64,000 bases of DNA. Origin: Methanosarcina sp. UBA293 (GTDB taxonomy: Archaea > Halobacteriota > Methanosarcinia > Methanosarcinales > Methanosarcinaceae). Shown one piece after another: positions 45,848-57,484 of this stretch. Position 1 is the first letter of the stretch. Every line of letters starts with the position of its first letter. The notes beneath the pieces were generated by a model. The model was not told where the DNA came from. It saw nothing but the letters and a program-made list of their open reading frames with translations, and did not search any database. The stretch lies in assembly GCA_002499445.1 (NCBI GenBank), contig DALS01000050.1, forward strand, positions 1 to 64,000, read 5' to 3'. The position numbers were made by a program, and so were the translations under genes.

Positions 45848-46630
45848 TTATTCCCTACTATCTGGACTGATTTTGGTTCCTATGGATTCCCCATCTAAGA
45901 ACCGATATATGTTATTCTCTTTTCCGGCATTGAATATATGTGATGTAATACAAGACGTTTTGCTAAGTTCCAGGAGTTCCTGCACCTTTCCGAGCATGCC
46001 GCCCGTAACATCGGTGCTTTCCGAACCTCTTATGTAATGCTTGAAATTTTCAAAGGTTTCCGGGGTGATCTCAGGAACAGGTTTTCCATTCTTATCAAGT
46101 ACGCCCTCCTCTGCCGAACCAAGCCCGAGCCGGGCAATCTTAAGTTCTTTTGCAAGGTAGGGAACTATCTGATCTCCTGAGAGTACGCACGCTCCAAGTT
46201 CGAGGTCCATAACAACATCTCCATGTAGAACCGGGACAAAACCATTCTCAAGCATGAGCTTTATGTTATCGAGGTACATACTCTCGATCCGCCCATTTCT
46301 GCAAACTGTACAGCCCATAGGATGTACGGCTATAGCCCGGATTCCATACTCGTTCAGAGCATCCACCACCCTGGATGCCAGTTTTTTGACAGATTCATGC
46401 GTTACAATTACTCCTTTAGGATCAAAACCCCTGTCAAGCCCATATTTTTTGGCGTAGGTATGCCCAAAAGAACCTGCACCGTGCACAACAATCATTTTTC
46501 CCCTGTATCCGGAAACTTCCTTTGCTATCCTTAGGAGGTCAGCTTCCCTTATAACTCCCTGGTCTGCGGCTTTGTCAGTAATGACACTGCCCCCAAGTTT
46601 CAGGATAACAGATTCGGTTGAGACCTTCAT
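45848..46630 (-). CDS. Isopentenyl phosphate kinase
   Basis: Phosphorylates isopentenyl phosphate to IPP, the last step of archaeal mevalonate variants. 260 residues of amino-acid-kinase fold: LKLGGSVITDKAAD, VVHGAGSFGHTYAKKYGL with the conserved His, GDVVMDLELGACVLSGDQIVPYLA, and DVTGGMLGKVQELLE. Directly upstream of fni. Its presence fits the archaeal route through isopentenyl phosphate. Confidence 0.95.
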   Translation of the reverse strand: MKVSTESVILKLGGSVITDKAADQGVIREADLLRIAKEVSGYRGKMIVVHGAGSFGHTYAKKYGLDRGFDPKGVIVTHESVKKLASRVVDALNEYGIRAIAVHPMGCTVCRNGRIESMYLDNIKLMLENGFVPVLHGDVVMDLELGACVLSGDQIVPYLAKELKIARLGLGSAEEGVLDKNGKPVPEITPETFENFKHYIRGSESTDVTGGMLGKVQELLELSKTSCITSHIFNAGKENNIYRFLDGESIGTKISPDSRE

Positions 46631-46755
46631 GCCATATCACTTAATACCTTTTTTAAATGCCTTTTATTGATAACCACAAATAGTGAAATAAGCTTCAGAA
46701 ACATTAAATACAGATTCAAAATGCTCAATTTTTAATGCAGGTTCGAGATGCTCAA

Positions 46756-47673
46756 TCAAAAATTCAAGCCCTCTTTCCTCAAACCCTCTTCCGAGGATTT
46801 GGTCGTGGTCACTTTACCTCCTGCTTTTGCAATGGCTTCTCCAACCTGCCAACATTTATCAGGCGCCGTAAGGGCAACCATGCATCCTCCCCCACCAGCG
46901 CCTGTAATTTTTGCTCCGAAAGCTCCGGCTCTTCGGGCTGAGTATATTAACTTAGAAAGTTCAAGAACATTTACTCCAAGAGCGTCCAGAAGCCCCTGAT
47001 TTACATTCATAAGCCTGCCAATGGATGAGTAGTCGCCTGCAAGGACAAGAGATTCCCCGATTTTAGAGATCCTGCCAATAGAAGCCATGAGAGGCTCAAT
47101 AAGTTCAGGGTAGCTTTCACGGAGCATCCTGACATTTGTTACAAGCTCTTTTGTGGAGGAAAAAACTCCTGTATCTCCTATTACAATCCCGCACTCCAGC
47201 CCCCTCAATTTCCTGCGGTCAGGAATGGTAACAACTCCTCCAAATGTGGAAACATAGGTATCGGTAGGGCTTGCCACTCCCTGGACCTCGATTTCAATTC
47301 CATGGCCCAGTTTTGCAATCTCGGAAAAAGAAAGCCCACAACCAAAAAGGTCATTGAGAGCACCTAGACTTGCAATCGTTACTGCTGCAGACGATCCGAG
47401 CCCGGAACCTACAGGAATATCAGAATCAACTTCCAGAAAAACACCATTTATAGGTACAATTTCTCTTATTTTTTCAATAACTGAGGAAATATAGGGATGT
47501 TTTTCAAATTCAAGCCCTGTTCTACCGATCTGTGACTGAATAACTACAGAATCGCTAACCTCTGCCCTGACACGGGTCCTTAGATCTACAGCACATGCTA
47601 TTGCAGTTTCTCCATAAACAACTGCATGCTCTCCGAAGAGATAGATTTTCCCGGGTGCAGAATATAAAACCAA
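46756..47673 (-). CDS. mvk: Mevalonate kinase
   Basis: First kinase of the mevalonate route. 305 residues, GHMP fold: SAPGKIYLFGEHAVVYGE, the ATP motif PVGSGLGSSAAVTIASLGAL, and KITGAGGGGCMVAL. I took the TTG at 47673, which has AGAGGAA upstream; the longer frame to 47694 adds seven non-family residues. Other mevalonate genes are not in the window. It is 125 bases upstream of the kinase at 45848. Confidence 0.95.
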   Translation of the reverse strand: MVLYSAPGKIYLFGEHAVVYGETAIACAVDLRTRVRAEVSDSVVIQSQIGRTGLEFEKHPYISSVIEKIREIVPINGVFLEVDSDIPVGSGLGSSAAVTIASLGALNDLFGCGLSFSEIAKLGHGIEIEVQGVASPTDTYVSTFGGVVTIPDRRKLRGLECGIVIGDTGVFSSTKELVTNVRMLRESYPELIEPLMASIGRISKIGESLVLAGDYSSIGRLMNVNQGLLDALGVNVLELSKLIYSARRAGAFGAKITGAGGGGCMVALTAPDKCWQVGEAIAKAGGKVTTTKSSEEGLRKEGLNF

Positions 47674-47694
47674 TATTATTCCTCTGAAGTCCAA

Positions 47695-48106
47695 ACAAGT
47701 TGAGGTATATAAGTAATGAAATGTAATATAAAGTAATGAAAGTAATGAAATTATAATTTAACTTGAAAGTTGATTTGCTTTTGTGGACTGTTTTAAGTAT
47801 TATAGAATATGTCTTTAATATAATAATCAATACATTTTAATGGAAGAAGGAATTTAATAAATCTTTGAACTTAAAAATATATTTACGTTTAATGTAATAG
47901 TAAATCTATTTATAAACACATTATCAATTATTTTCAAGTAATGAAATATTTGTTTTAGGATGTTTAAGCTATTTTACAAACTATATTAAGTAGATAACGG
48001 TAAAAACCATAGAAATTATCCGGGGTAAGTAGTTATCTTGGTAAAGTAGCTACTCCGGCAACCTTGAATTAAAAACAAGTATATTCCATTTTCTGTAGAA
48101 TTTCTC
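47695..48106. other. Intergenic region with short repeats
   Basis: 400 bases, strongly A/T-rich. The unit aagtaatgaaa recurs around 47714-47750. Promoter of mvk expected here. No gene seen. Confidence 0.35.
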
Positions 48107-48904
48107 TTACTCTACTATAATAGCGGCATATCCTACAACTGCATCCATATCTCCGGAAACTTCCCCACTGTTTGAATAGTTAAGCAGTTCGGCTCGATTC
48201 GCACCTAGCTTTTTTGAGGCAGTTAGCATCGCGGAAATTGGACCATAACCACAAACGGATGCATTTCTTCTATAAAGCCTTTCATATATTCCCGAAACAT
48301 CCAGATTAAGAATAGCCTCTATAATTTCGTTGTCAACTTCCCTTGCAAGGCTTGCAGGCTGGTAATGAGTAAAATCGCTGGATGCAATAAAGACTACTCT
48401 TTTCTCACTTTCTGAAACAAGGCTGGCAACAAGATCTCCAACCTCAACTGCAGTTTCTTCATCCTGCATACCTAAGCAGATAGGAAGAATTTTGAAATCG
48501 TGATCGAAACGATATTGAAGGAAAGGAAGTTGAACTTCGATAGAATGCTCATATCGATGCCCAAGCTCATCCGTATCAATAATACTTCCTGATAGCCCTT
48601 TGGCAAGTTCGCGATCAACCTCGAGAGTTCCCAGGGGAGTTTTCCAGGTATCCATAGATACTGATACAGGTGAGCCGTATCCCGTATGGTTGGGACCAAA
48701 AAGGACATATGTGTCGGCTTTGGAGAGAGCTGCATAAACATGTGCAGCAACTTTCCCTGAGTAAACATATCCTGCATGTGGGCAGACAGCCCCGAGGATA
48801 TTTCTTTCCTGGATCTCCAGACCTTCAAAACATCGCTTGAGTTCTTCCTCCAGATATTCTGGGTGCAGGGGATAGAACTGCCCTGCAACTGCTGGCTGTC
48901 TCAT
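48107..48904 (-). CDS. MEMO1-family protein
   Basis: 265 residues. Conserved blocks RQPAVAGQFYP, CPHAGYVYSGKVAAHVY, FGPNHTGYGSPV, YEHSIEVQLPFLQYRF, SSDFTHYQP and ASVCGYGPI carry the His/Cys/Asp residues of the MEMO fold, related to class III dioxygenases. In archaea it sits between ribosomal protein and mevalonate genes, as here; its biochemical job is unsettled. Confidence 0.9.
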   Translation of the reverse strand: MRQPAVAGQFYPLHPEYLEEELKRCFEGLEIQERNILGAVCPHAGYVYSGKVAAHVYAALSKADTYVLFGPNHTGYGSPVSVSMDTWKTPLGTLEVDRELAKGLSGSIIDTDELGHRYEHSIEVQLPFLQYRFDHDFKILPICLGMQDEETAVEVGDLVASLVSESEKRVVFIASSDFTHYQPASLAREVDNEIIEAILNLDVSGIYERLYRRNASVCGYGPISAMLTASKKLGANRAELLNYSNSGEVSGDMDAVVGYAAIIVE

Positions 48905-48974
48905 CTATAATCACCCATATAAGATATGAGCTAGATTTATATATTCTTGCAGGATGCAGAGCTACCTTTCGGAA

Positions 48975-49721
48975 TTAGAGAGGTGTTTCGAAGTCAGTCA
49001 ACTCGTAATTAAAGGGGGTACCATTAAGCCGGGATACTTCCCTTGCAAGTAGCCAATAGACAAGTGAAAGAGCTTTTCTACCTTTGTTGTTTGTGGGAAT
49101 TACAAGGTCCACGTTTGAAGTCATGTTGTTAGTATCACAGAGTGCCACAATAGGTACTCCGATGCTAGAAGCTTCTTTTAGAACCTGGACATCGCCTGCA
49201 GGATCGGTTACAACCACAACATCAGGCTCAAAGTAACCATGGATCTGAGGGTTTGTAAGCAAGCCAGGAATGAACCTTCCGAGCATTGCTCTGGTGCTAA
49301 GTGCTCTGGAAAACATCCTTGCAGGATGCTGTCCGTACTGCCTTGAAGAAACCACTAAAATTCTTGAAGGATCATAGTTAGACAATAATTTTGACGCGGC
49401 TCTTATTCTTTCGTCTGTTGACTGGATATCAAGCACATATAATCCGTCAGTTCTGACCCGGTATACGAAACGCATCATATCCTGGGTCTTTTGCTGAGTA
49501 CCTATGTGAACACCTGCTGCCAGGTATTCGTCAATTGAAACAAGGGATGTGGAACCTTCTTTAGCAGAAGCTGCTTTATCATCCTCTGTTTCTACAGGCA
49601 CAGATTCGGTTTTTGCTGCGGCTTCCTTTTCAGGTGCAGGTTCTACTTCAGCCACTACATTTTCTTCAGGCAAAGGCTGTGCTTCGTTTTCCTCCTGCCC
49701 TGTCTGCTCAATTTCCTCCAT
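48975..49721 (-). CDS. rps2: 30S ribosomal protein S2
   Basis: 248 residues. The conserved part starts near residue 57 ([19 protein letters not shown]), with [26 protein letters not shown] and [22 protein letters not shown]. The first 55 residues are an acidic low-complexity extension ([20 protein letters not shown]) not found in most S2 proteins. Confidence 0.96.
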   Translation of the reverse strand: MEEIEQTGQEENEAQPLPEENVVAEVEPAPEKEAAAKTESVPVETEDDKAASAKEGSTSLVSIDEYLAAGVHIGTQQKTQDMMRFVYRVRTDGLYVLDIQSTDERIRAASKLLSNYDPSRILVVSSRQYGQHPARMFSRALSTRAMLGRFIPGLLTNPQIHGYFEPDVVVVTDPAGDVQVLKEASSIGVPIVALCDTNNMTSNVDLVIPTNNKGRKALSLVYWLLAREVSRLNGTPFNYELTDFETPL

Positions 49722-49791
49722 AAAGACACCTCATAATATAGAATCAACAATAAAACACATTCAATATCTGAAAATGTATCCCACTGCGTTT

Positions 49792-50019
<228 letters not shown>

Positions 50020-50086
50020 TTAGAATCATGATAAATTTGATATTTTACAGTACCTGCCTTAAAACCAGCACCCAAGAATAGGGAAA

Positions 50087-50161
50087 TGGGACCGCTGAGA
50101 TTCGAACTCAGGTTCCGGCGTCCCGAACGCCGAAGGATGGACCAAGCTACCCTACGGTCCC
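50087..50161 (-). tRNA. tRNA-Pro (CGG)
   Basis: Acceptor GGGACCG/CGGUCCC, anticodon stem CGGCG/CGCCG with loop UUCGGGA (anticodon CGG), T arm CUGAG/CUCAG with loop UUCGAAU. Discriminator A; CCA not encoded; no intron. It begins 1 base after the rpoN stop, inside the ribosomal protein operon. Confidence 0.95.
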
Positions 50162-50162
50162 T

Positions 50163-50351
50163 TTACTGGTACGGCGAAAGCACATCAACGAGTTCAACAT
50201 GGCTTAGCAACATTCTGCGACAGCAGTAGCGGGTGATCCCAAGATCATCCAGCACTACAGCGGCATTTTCGCCATCACAAACACGTCTTTTGTACTCATC
50301 CCAATAGTTTGAGATTACTTTTCCACATGAGAAACATCGGACTGGGATCAT
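50163..50351 (-). CDS. rpoN: DNA-directed RNA polymerase subunit N (RpoN/Rpb10)
   Basis: 62 residues, [20 protein letters not shown] with the CFSC...CC zinc pattern (second pair in [10 protein letters not shown]). The ATG at 50351 was chosen over a longer frame from 50399 because MIPVRC is the invariant N-terminus. It begins 4 bases after rps9. Confidence 0.96.
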   Translation of the reverse strand: MIPVRCFSCGKVISNYWDEYKRRVCDGENAAVVLDDLGITRYCCRRMLLSHVELVDVLSPYQ

Positions 50352-50355
50352 ATTT

Positions 50356-50766
<411 letters not shown>

Positions 50767-50773
50767 TCACCCT

Positions 50774-51617
<844 letters not shown>

Positions 51618-51925
51618 TCACTCACGCGGAAAAAAATCCCTATCGCGTTCGAACATCGCCATAAATGCCTCACGGGACTTAATCCCGGAACGACAAATTA
51701 GAGAACAAGCGATTAGTCGGATTGGTATGATGTGAATAACATTTCTAGTACATAAAGATTATGTGCATCATTAGTTCCGACTTACAAAAATTCCAAATAA
51801 TCTTTTTTTCGTCTCTGATATTTTCTTGTCTTTGTTTACTCATAACCTTATAAATCTAACGAATGCAAGTTATGCTGGGTGTCCCATTACAAATAACAAA
51901 ATTCAGTAAAAACAATAAAGTCCAA

Positions 51926-51997
51926 TTTCAAACAGTAAGTTTCCATTACAAACAGTAGTTTCCATTACAAACAGTAAGTTTTCATTATAAACAGTAA
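51926..51997. repeat. Short tandem repeats, about 22 bases
   Basis: The unit ttacaaacagtaagtttcca recurs about three and a half times with small length differences. Confidence 0.75.
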
Positions 51998-52070
51998 AAT
52001 ATGCTAGCACAGGTCATATAGGTATAATCTGCTTATTCAAAACCAGGGTATCTTCGTTTTACTTACTAAT

Positions 52071-52132
52071 TAGAAGCTTGCTTTCGGAATTAATCAGTAT
52101 ATAGAAGCTTACTTTCGGAATTAATCAGTATA
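52071..52132. repeat. Two 31-base tandem units
   Basis: 52071-52101 and 52102-52132 differ at one base (G to A); each contains ctttcggaattaatcagtat. Confidence 0.85.
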
Positions 52133-52388
52133 GATAGGATGTACTAGAAGGAAAGCCCATTTTTATAATATTAAATGAATTCTACTACTAGGGGAATAAT
52201 CAATATTGGGGGAGCGGGAGATCTCGCATAAATTAGTATCCGATCTATGAGCAACGGCAAGCAAATTTAGGCATCCTTATAGGTGGCAATAGAGCTGACT
52301 GTTGATTGAGTCGCATTTCATGAATTGATGATTATTGCGTCTAGTACAGAATATGAAATAAGCGAATTGGGAACGGGGTGATACTATT

Positions 52389-54020
52389 ATGCCGACAGTC
52401 ATTCAATACCTTCTGGATAGATTAAAGCAACTGGGAATAAGGGATATTTTCGGCGTGCCAGGAGATTTTGCATTTCCTATCAACAACGCCATCTGTGATG
52501 ATAAGGAACTTCGCTGGATAGGTTGTTGCAATGAACTGAATGCTGCTTATGCTGCTGATGGCTATGCTCGTATTAAAGGCATGTCAGCGCTGTCTACTAC
52601 TTTTGGTGTAGGTGAACTTTCCGCGCTATGTGGTATAGCAGGCTCTTACGCGGAGTACAATCTGGTGTTCCATATTGTAGGAATGCCAAAAATGGACGCA
52701 CAGAAGAGACATGACATAATACATCACTCGCTGGGTGATGGAGAATCCAGCACATTTATGGAAATGGCTGCATTAGTTGTATGCGCGGAAACCATGCTTA
52801 CTCCGGAAAACTGCGTTCAAGAAGTCGAGCGCGTTATCACAGCAGCCCTGGAGAATCGCCGTCCTGTCTACATTGCAATACCTCATGACTATGCGAACGC
52901 AAATATCTCATCATTTGCGGCACCTGCGGAAACTCCTATGAAAAGCGATCCTGCGACTCTTGAAGAAGTAGTCTCGATTATTGTAAATAAACTCTCAAAT
53001 GCGAAGCAAGCCTGTATTATGCCGGGTTTTCTTATTGATCGGTTTGGCCTCAAGGATCTTGCTATGGCTGTTATTAACGCTTCGGGCTTGTCTTATGTTA
53101 CTATGGCACTAGATAAGACGGTGCTTGATGAGACTAACTCCTCCTACCTAGGATTATACATGGGACAGCTTATCAATCCAGAAATCAGGGAGTTTGTGGA
53201 ATCCTGCGACTGCATACTTGCTTTAGGCGCTATCCTGTCTGATATTAATATGGGCATGTTCACAGCAAAGCTAGATAAATCCCGAATTATCAATATCATG
53301 CCTTCCAGTGTCCATATAGGATATACTGATTATATCAATGTAAAAATGCTTGACGTACTGGAGAAACTCACCAGAAGGCTTAACAAGCGCACTGATATCA
53401 GGGGACCTGTGGCCAGACGCCCCACAGCTCCACGCGTAAATGCTGAGGATCCGATAACGGCTGATTATTTATACACAAAATACGCGGAATTCTTTAAGCC
53501 CGATGACATAATTATAGCTGATTCAAGCTCATCCTTTTATGGGCTACTGTCTCTGTTTTTACCGAATAGAGTTAAGTTCGAGAGCCAGATGCTCTGGGGA
53601 GCGATTGGCTGGGCTACTCCAGCATCTTTTGGCACCGCACTCGCTGCACCTGCTGACCAGCGAGTAATTCTTATTACTGGGGAAGGATCACACCAGATGA
53701 CGGTTCAGGAGATAAGCCAATTTTATCGCTATGGCCTAAAGCCTATTATCTTCGTGCTGAATAATCATGGCTACCTAATAGAAAAAATGCTATCAAAAAA
53801 ATTAGATTATTGTTATAATGAAATTCCACATTGGCAGTACCATAAATTGCCAGAGGTACTTGGTTGCAATGATTGGATTACAAGAAAGGCTACTACCTGC
53901 GGCGACCTCGATAAGATCCTGAGAGAGCTAAACAATGTTAAAACAGGTGCATATATAGAAATAGTCACGCCGAAACTATCAGCTCCTCAGCTTATGGAAA
54001 TGATCCATAAAAAATTATGA
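52389..54020 (+). CDS. Pyruvate/indolepyruvate decarboxylase-type ThDP enzyme
   Basis: 543 residues, three-domain ThDP-dependent decarboxylase. Catalytic residues of the pyruvate decarboxylase group are present: GVPGDF with Asp (near 23-28), Glu in CNELNAAYAADGYAR (activating Glu), the neighbouring His pair in RHDIIHHSLGDG, and the ThDP motif GEGSHQMTVQEISQF to NNHGYLIE, whose final Ile-Glu matches the catalytic I-E of PDC. It probably decarboxylates pyruvate or an aryl 2-oxo acid to an aldehyde. Lone gene; the family is rare in methanogens and suggests transfer. Confidence 0.85.
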   Translation: MPTVIQYLLDRLKQLGIRDIFGVPGDFAFPINNAICDDKELRWIGCCNELNAAYAADGYARIKGMSALSTTFGVGELSALCGIAGSYAEYNLVFHIVGMPKMDAQKRHDIIHHSLGDGESSTFMEMAALVVCAETMLTPENCVQEVERVITAALENRRPVYIAIPHDYANANISSFAAPAETPMKSDPATLEEVVSIIVNKLSNAKQACIMPGFLIDRFGLKDLAMAVINASGLSYVTMALDKTVLDETNSSYLGLYMGQLINPEIREFVESCDCILALGAILSDINMGMFTAKLDKSRIINIMPSSVHIGYTDYINVKMLDVLEKLTRRLNKRTDIRGPVARRPTAPRVNAEDPITADYLYTKYAEFFKPDDIIIADSSSSFYGLLSLFLPNRVKFESQMLWGAIGWATPASFGTALAAPADQRVILITGEGSHQMTVQEISQFYRYGLKPIIFVLNNHGYLIEKMLSKKLDYCYNEIPHWQYHKLPEVLGCNDWITRKATTCGDLDKILRELNNVKTGAYIEIVTPKLSAPQLMEMIHKKL

Positions 54021-54132
54021 AAAATTCGATTTAAATTCATTACATAATTATAAAAATCTATCAAATAATTACAATGAAGTTATCCAAGAGGACAACATCC
54101 ACCTTAATTATTACTCGAGTAGTTTCAAAATA

Positions 54133-54636
54133 TTAATAAGATATGCCAAGTACTGATCTCGAAACCCTGTCATAAATTACTGAAATATCGCGCCCGAATT
54201 TTTTTGCTACAATAAGTGCCACGACTCGGATATCCACAAGATAGGAGAGTCGGTCCTGCATGGAGTTAATTTCGGAAACAAGTTTCTGCCTGCTTAACCC
54301 GGTATCTGCGGAGATAAACTCCAGAACTTGCTCAAAGGAAATTTCTTCTTTCTTAGATACTATTTCTCTGGAGCTTTCCAAATTTTTAAGAAAATCCTCT
54401 GACGGCTTAAAAGAGTGAGGTATCCTAACACTTTCCACATCAAAGCAGGGCACAAGAGCCCCGGCTTTAAGGGAAAAGAAGCCTACTTCAAGGGCTTTTT
54501 CTTTTATCATTGAGGCAGTTTTCGGAGAAAACCATTTCAGATCAAAAGCTAGGGAGTACTCAAAATCCTTTTCCGAGAGAGAAGTCGCAAGAGTTTTTTT
54601 AAAAGGTACGGAGATTACGCATTTAAGTTCTTCCAT
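54133..54636 (-). CDS. DUF2240 protein
   Basis: 167 residues. LAFDLKWFSPKTASMIKEKALEVGF and the C-terminal YLVDIRVVALIVAKKFGRDIS match the archaeal DUF2240 family; helix-rich, perhaps nucleic-acid binding. Function unknown. Confidence 0.7.
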   Translation of the reverse strand: MEELKCVISVPFKKTLATSLSEKDFEYSLAFDLKWFSPKTASMIKEKALEVGFFSLKAGALVPCFDVESVRIPHSFKPSEDFLKNLESSREIVSKKEEISFEQVLEFISADTGLSRQKLVSEINSMQDRLSYLVDIRVVALIVAKKFGRDISVIYDRVSRSVLGISY

Positions 54637-54806
54637 TAATTACCGCCTTAAAATTGTTACTGGTAAGGAGAATATAGTGATTGTATAATATAACTGATAT
54701 AATATAACTGATATAATATAACTGTTAAATATAATTGTTAAATATATATAAAAAAGTATGAGATAACTGGTAAATGATAGGTAGATCACCAGGAGAAATT
54801 TAAAGG

Positions 54807-54845
54807 CTCCGGCACAGGATTTTTCATCCTGAAATTCTACCGGAG
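54807..54845 (-). terminator. Nested hairpin after serA
   Basis: Outer stem CTCCGG/CCGGAG (54807-54812 and 54840-54845) and inner stem CAGGAT/ATCCTG (54815-54820 and 54826-54831). Confidence 0.65.
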
Positions 54846-54869
54846 TAAAGTCTTCCAGAAAAGGAAAGA

Positions 54870-56441
54870 TTAGAGAGTCACAAGTTTAGCATTGATTATT
54901 CCATCAACTTTTCGGACTTCCTCAAGGATCGGATCAGAGACTTCTGAGTCTACGTTAAGAACCATCATTGTTACGCCTCCGATTTCTGACCTGCCAACCT
55001 GCATGCCTGAGATATTAATATTATTTTTACCGAGCACTAGGCAGCACGGACCAATAACATTGGGCCTGTTGATATGTTTGGCAAAAATCATACGACCTGC
55101 AGGGAAGATATCTACTCTATCGTCATCAACTGCAACGATCTTTGGTTCATCTCCGACAACCGTGCCTGCAACTAGTTTAGCCTGTCCATTGTTGCTAAGC
55201 CTGATACTGATAGTTGAAGAATATTCCTCAGATGATTCGGATTTGCTTTCTATCACTGCAATCTTTCTTGATTTTGCAAGGATAGGGGCATTGACATAGT
55301 TTACTCCGGAGCCAAGAGCCATCTCAAGCAATCCTTTAAGAGCAGAGACTGTTAGAGGTCTGGTGTCTTTTCCGGAAATTTCTCCATTGTACCCGATTTC
55401 TACCTTTTCGTAATTTCCGTCTACGAGTTGCCCTGCAATCTTACCCATAATCTCTGAGAGCCTGATGTAAGGAGAAAGAACTGCCATAGCTTCCGGTTTT
55501 ACCGAAGGGATATTGATTGCATTCTTTGCAAGTCCTCCTGTAAGGACAGATACCACTTCATTTGCAATGTCGACTGCCACATTGACCTGAGCTTCCTGCG
55601 TGGATGCCCCAAGGTGAGGAGTTACTATAACATTGTCAAAACTCAGAAGAGGATTATCAAAAGGAGGTTCCTCAACAAAAACATCTATTGCTGCGCCGCC
55701 CACTTTTCCGCTTTCAAGAGCTTTTGTCAGAGCTTCTTCGTTAATAATTCCACCGCGGGCACAGTTGATAATTCTGACCCCAGGCTTCATTAGAGCAAAC
55801 TGTTCTTCATCAAGAATATTTCTAGTTTCTTTAATAAGAGGGGTATGTACTGTAATATAGTCCGCAGCTTTTGCAATTTCGTTAACTGTCGCTAGTTTGA
55901 CTCCAAGTTCGATGGCCCGCTTCTCAGAAATGAAAGGATCATACCCCATAAGATTCATCTCAAGCCCTGAAGCCCTTTTTGTGACTTCAGAACCGATTCT
56001 TCCGAGACCTATGACTCCCAGGGTCTTGCCTTTGACCTCAACGCCTGTGAATTTATTGCGTTTCCATTCTTTAGCTTTGAGGGAGGTATTTGCCTGAGGA
56101 ATGTTTCTGGACATTGCCATCATCATAGCAATGGTATGCTCTGCTGCCGAAATCATATTACCTTCGGGAGCATTAGCCACAATAATGCCTTTCTTTGTAG
56201 CCGCATCCACATCAACATTGTCAACTCCAACCCCGGCTCTTCCGATAATTTTAAGGTTGTCGGCAGCCTCAATAATTTTTTGAGTAACCTGAGTACCGCT
56301 GCGTATTACAAGAGCATCATAATCCTTGATTTTCTTTACCAGTTCGTCTTCGGAAAGCCCGGTGGAAACGTCAACAGTAAAGTGTTCTTTTAAAATCTCC
56401 AAACCTTCGTTGGAAAGTGAGTCGCTGACTAATACTTTCAT
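54870..56441 (-). CDS. serA: D-3-phosphoglycerate dehydrogenase
   Basis: First enzyme of serine synthesis. 523 residues: N-terminal substrate part [20 protein letters not shown]-binding [16 protein letters not shown], catalytic [14 protein letters not shown] and [12 protein letters not shown], then an allosteric substrate-binding region and a C-terminal ACT domain ([21 protein letters not shown]) for serine feedback. The ATG at 56441 has GGAGAAATTG upstream; the earlier start adds eight residues. Confidence 0.96.
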   Translation of the reverse strand: MKVLVSDSLSNEGLEILKEHFTVDVSTGLSEDELVKKIKDYDALVIRSGTQVTQKIIEAADNLKIIGRAGVGVDNVDVDAATKKGIIVANAPEGNMISAAEHTIAMMMAMSRNIPQANTSLKAKEWKRNKFTGVEVKGKTLGVIGLGRIGSEVTKRASGLEMNLMGYDPFISEKRAIELGVKLATVNEIAKAADYITVHTPLIKETRNILDEEQFALMKPGVRIINCARGGIINEEALTKALESGKVGGAAIDVFVEEPPFDNPLLSFDNVIVTPHLGASTQEAQVNVAVDIANEVVSVLTGGLAKNAINIPSVKPEAMAVLSPYIRLSEIMGKIAGQLVDGNYEKVEIGYNGEISGKDTRPLTVSALKGLLEMALGSGVNYVNAPILAKSRKIAVIESKSESSEEYSSTISIRLSNNGQAKLVAGTVVGDEPKIVAVDDDRVDIFPAGRMIFAKHINRPNVIGPCCLVLGKNNINISGMQVGRSEIGGVTMMVLNVDSEVSDPILEEVRKVDGIINAKLVTL

Positions 56442-56614
56442 GTCAATTTCTCCAGATAAATACAATAAACATGAGATATTAAGTTTTAATAAAGAATACC
56501 AATCAACCTAATTACACTTAAGCATTATCACACATATTTAGAAGCAAACCCTGCTTGTTTTATATATCGAGATATTTCTTCTCAGCATAATTATCCTACC
56601 AGCCTAATCCAACG

Positions 56615-57484
56615 TTATCCTACCAGTCTTATTATTCCTATCTTTGGTTCATAACATTGCCCACCTGCAAGCAGAGCCCGGATAACCTCTTCTACAACTT
56701 GCTCAGAAATGCCTCTGGAAATTGCAGCGCTAATAAAAGCTGCGTAATCAGCTCCTTTGCTTCCACCCATTTCCCTGAGTAATTCAAGCACAAATTCTTT
56801 CTGGTCAGCCTTGGCACCAGTGTCATCTTCTAGATTAAAATCCAAAGTTTTAAGGCCCTCTCTGATAGAGGCCCGAAGTAGTTTTGTGAATTCATAGGGA
56901 GCAAGTTCCTGATCAAGCATGATGGAAATCCCTTCCACAAGTTCAGAAGAGACGCCATTTTCCAGAAGGTATTCCCTAAGTTTCTCTCCATGATACTCGC
57001 TTGCCAGGGCATCCGAGAAGACTTCAAGCCTTTTAACGGTCTGTTCTGCGGTATCCACAACCCATCTGTTGCGGATATCCTCATTCACTACATTTACCTC
57101 TTCAGCTCGAATTGAAACAAAAACCGATCCTGGTTCGGGTTCGTAGATCCTGGCTTTTCCGGTAAGGGCAATAAAAGCAGGGACCTTTACCGTTGAAAAG
57201 AAGATCGAAGCTTCAGGCTGGTACTGTCCTGCATATACTGTAAAAGCTCCAGTAGGATCAACTATTCTCGCTTTCCACATCTCGCTTTGGGTTCCGATGT
57301 TGTCGAGTTCTGTGACTACTCCGACCACAAAAACGCGATTGATAATTAGCCCCAGTGGGCTAATAAGCAGGTTAGGGGATTTTGAATCTATGGTACCTGG
57401 GTCAGATCTTACTGACTTCTCAAGTTCTCTACAGGCTTCGAATTCCATTGCAAAAACCCTCTTTGCAACCTCTCGTTTAAGCAA
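56615..57484 (-). CDS. RPA-associated protein
   Basis: About 289 residues. One OB-fold region (VVGVVTELDNIGTQSEMWKARIVDPTGAFTVYAG) followed by an alpha-helical tail, typical of the COG3390 proteins that partner archaeal RPA. I chose the TTG at 57484: GGAGGAA at 57491-57497 is 6-8 bases upstream, and the overlap with rpa is then only 8 bases. A longer frame to 57547 is open. Confidence 0.88.
   Translation of the reverse strand: MLKREVAKRVFAMEFEACRELEKSVRSDPGTIDSKSPNLLISPLGLIINRVFVVGVVTELDNIGTQSEMWKARIVDPTGAFTVYAGQYQPEASIFFSTVKVPAFIALTGKARIYEPEPGSVFVSIRAEEVNVVNEDIRNRWVVDTAEQTVKRLEVFSDALASEYHGEKLREYLLENGVSSELVEGISIMLDQELAPYEFTKLLRASIREGLKTLDFNLEDDTGAKADQKEFVLELLREMGGSKGADYAAFISAAISRGISEQVVEEVIRALLAGGQCYEPKIGIIRLVG

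Noticed and set aside
51926..52132. CRISPR-like array
   Set aside because: The units are contiguous tandem repeats without spacers, and no cas genes are nearby.
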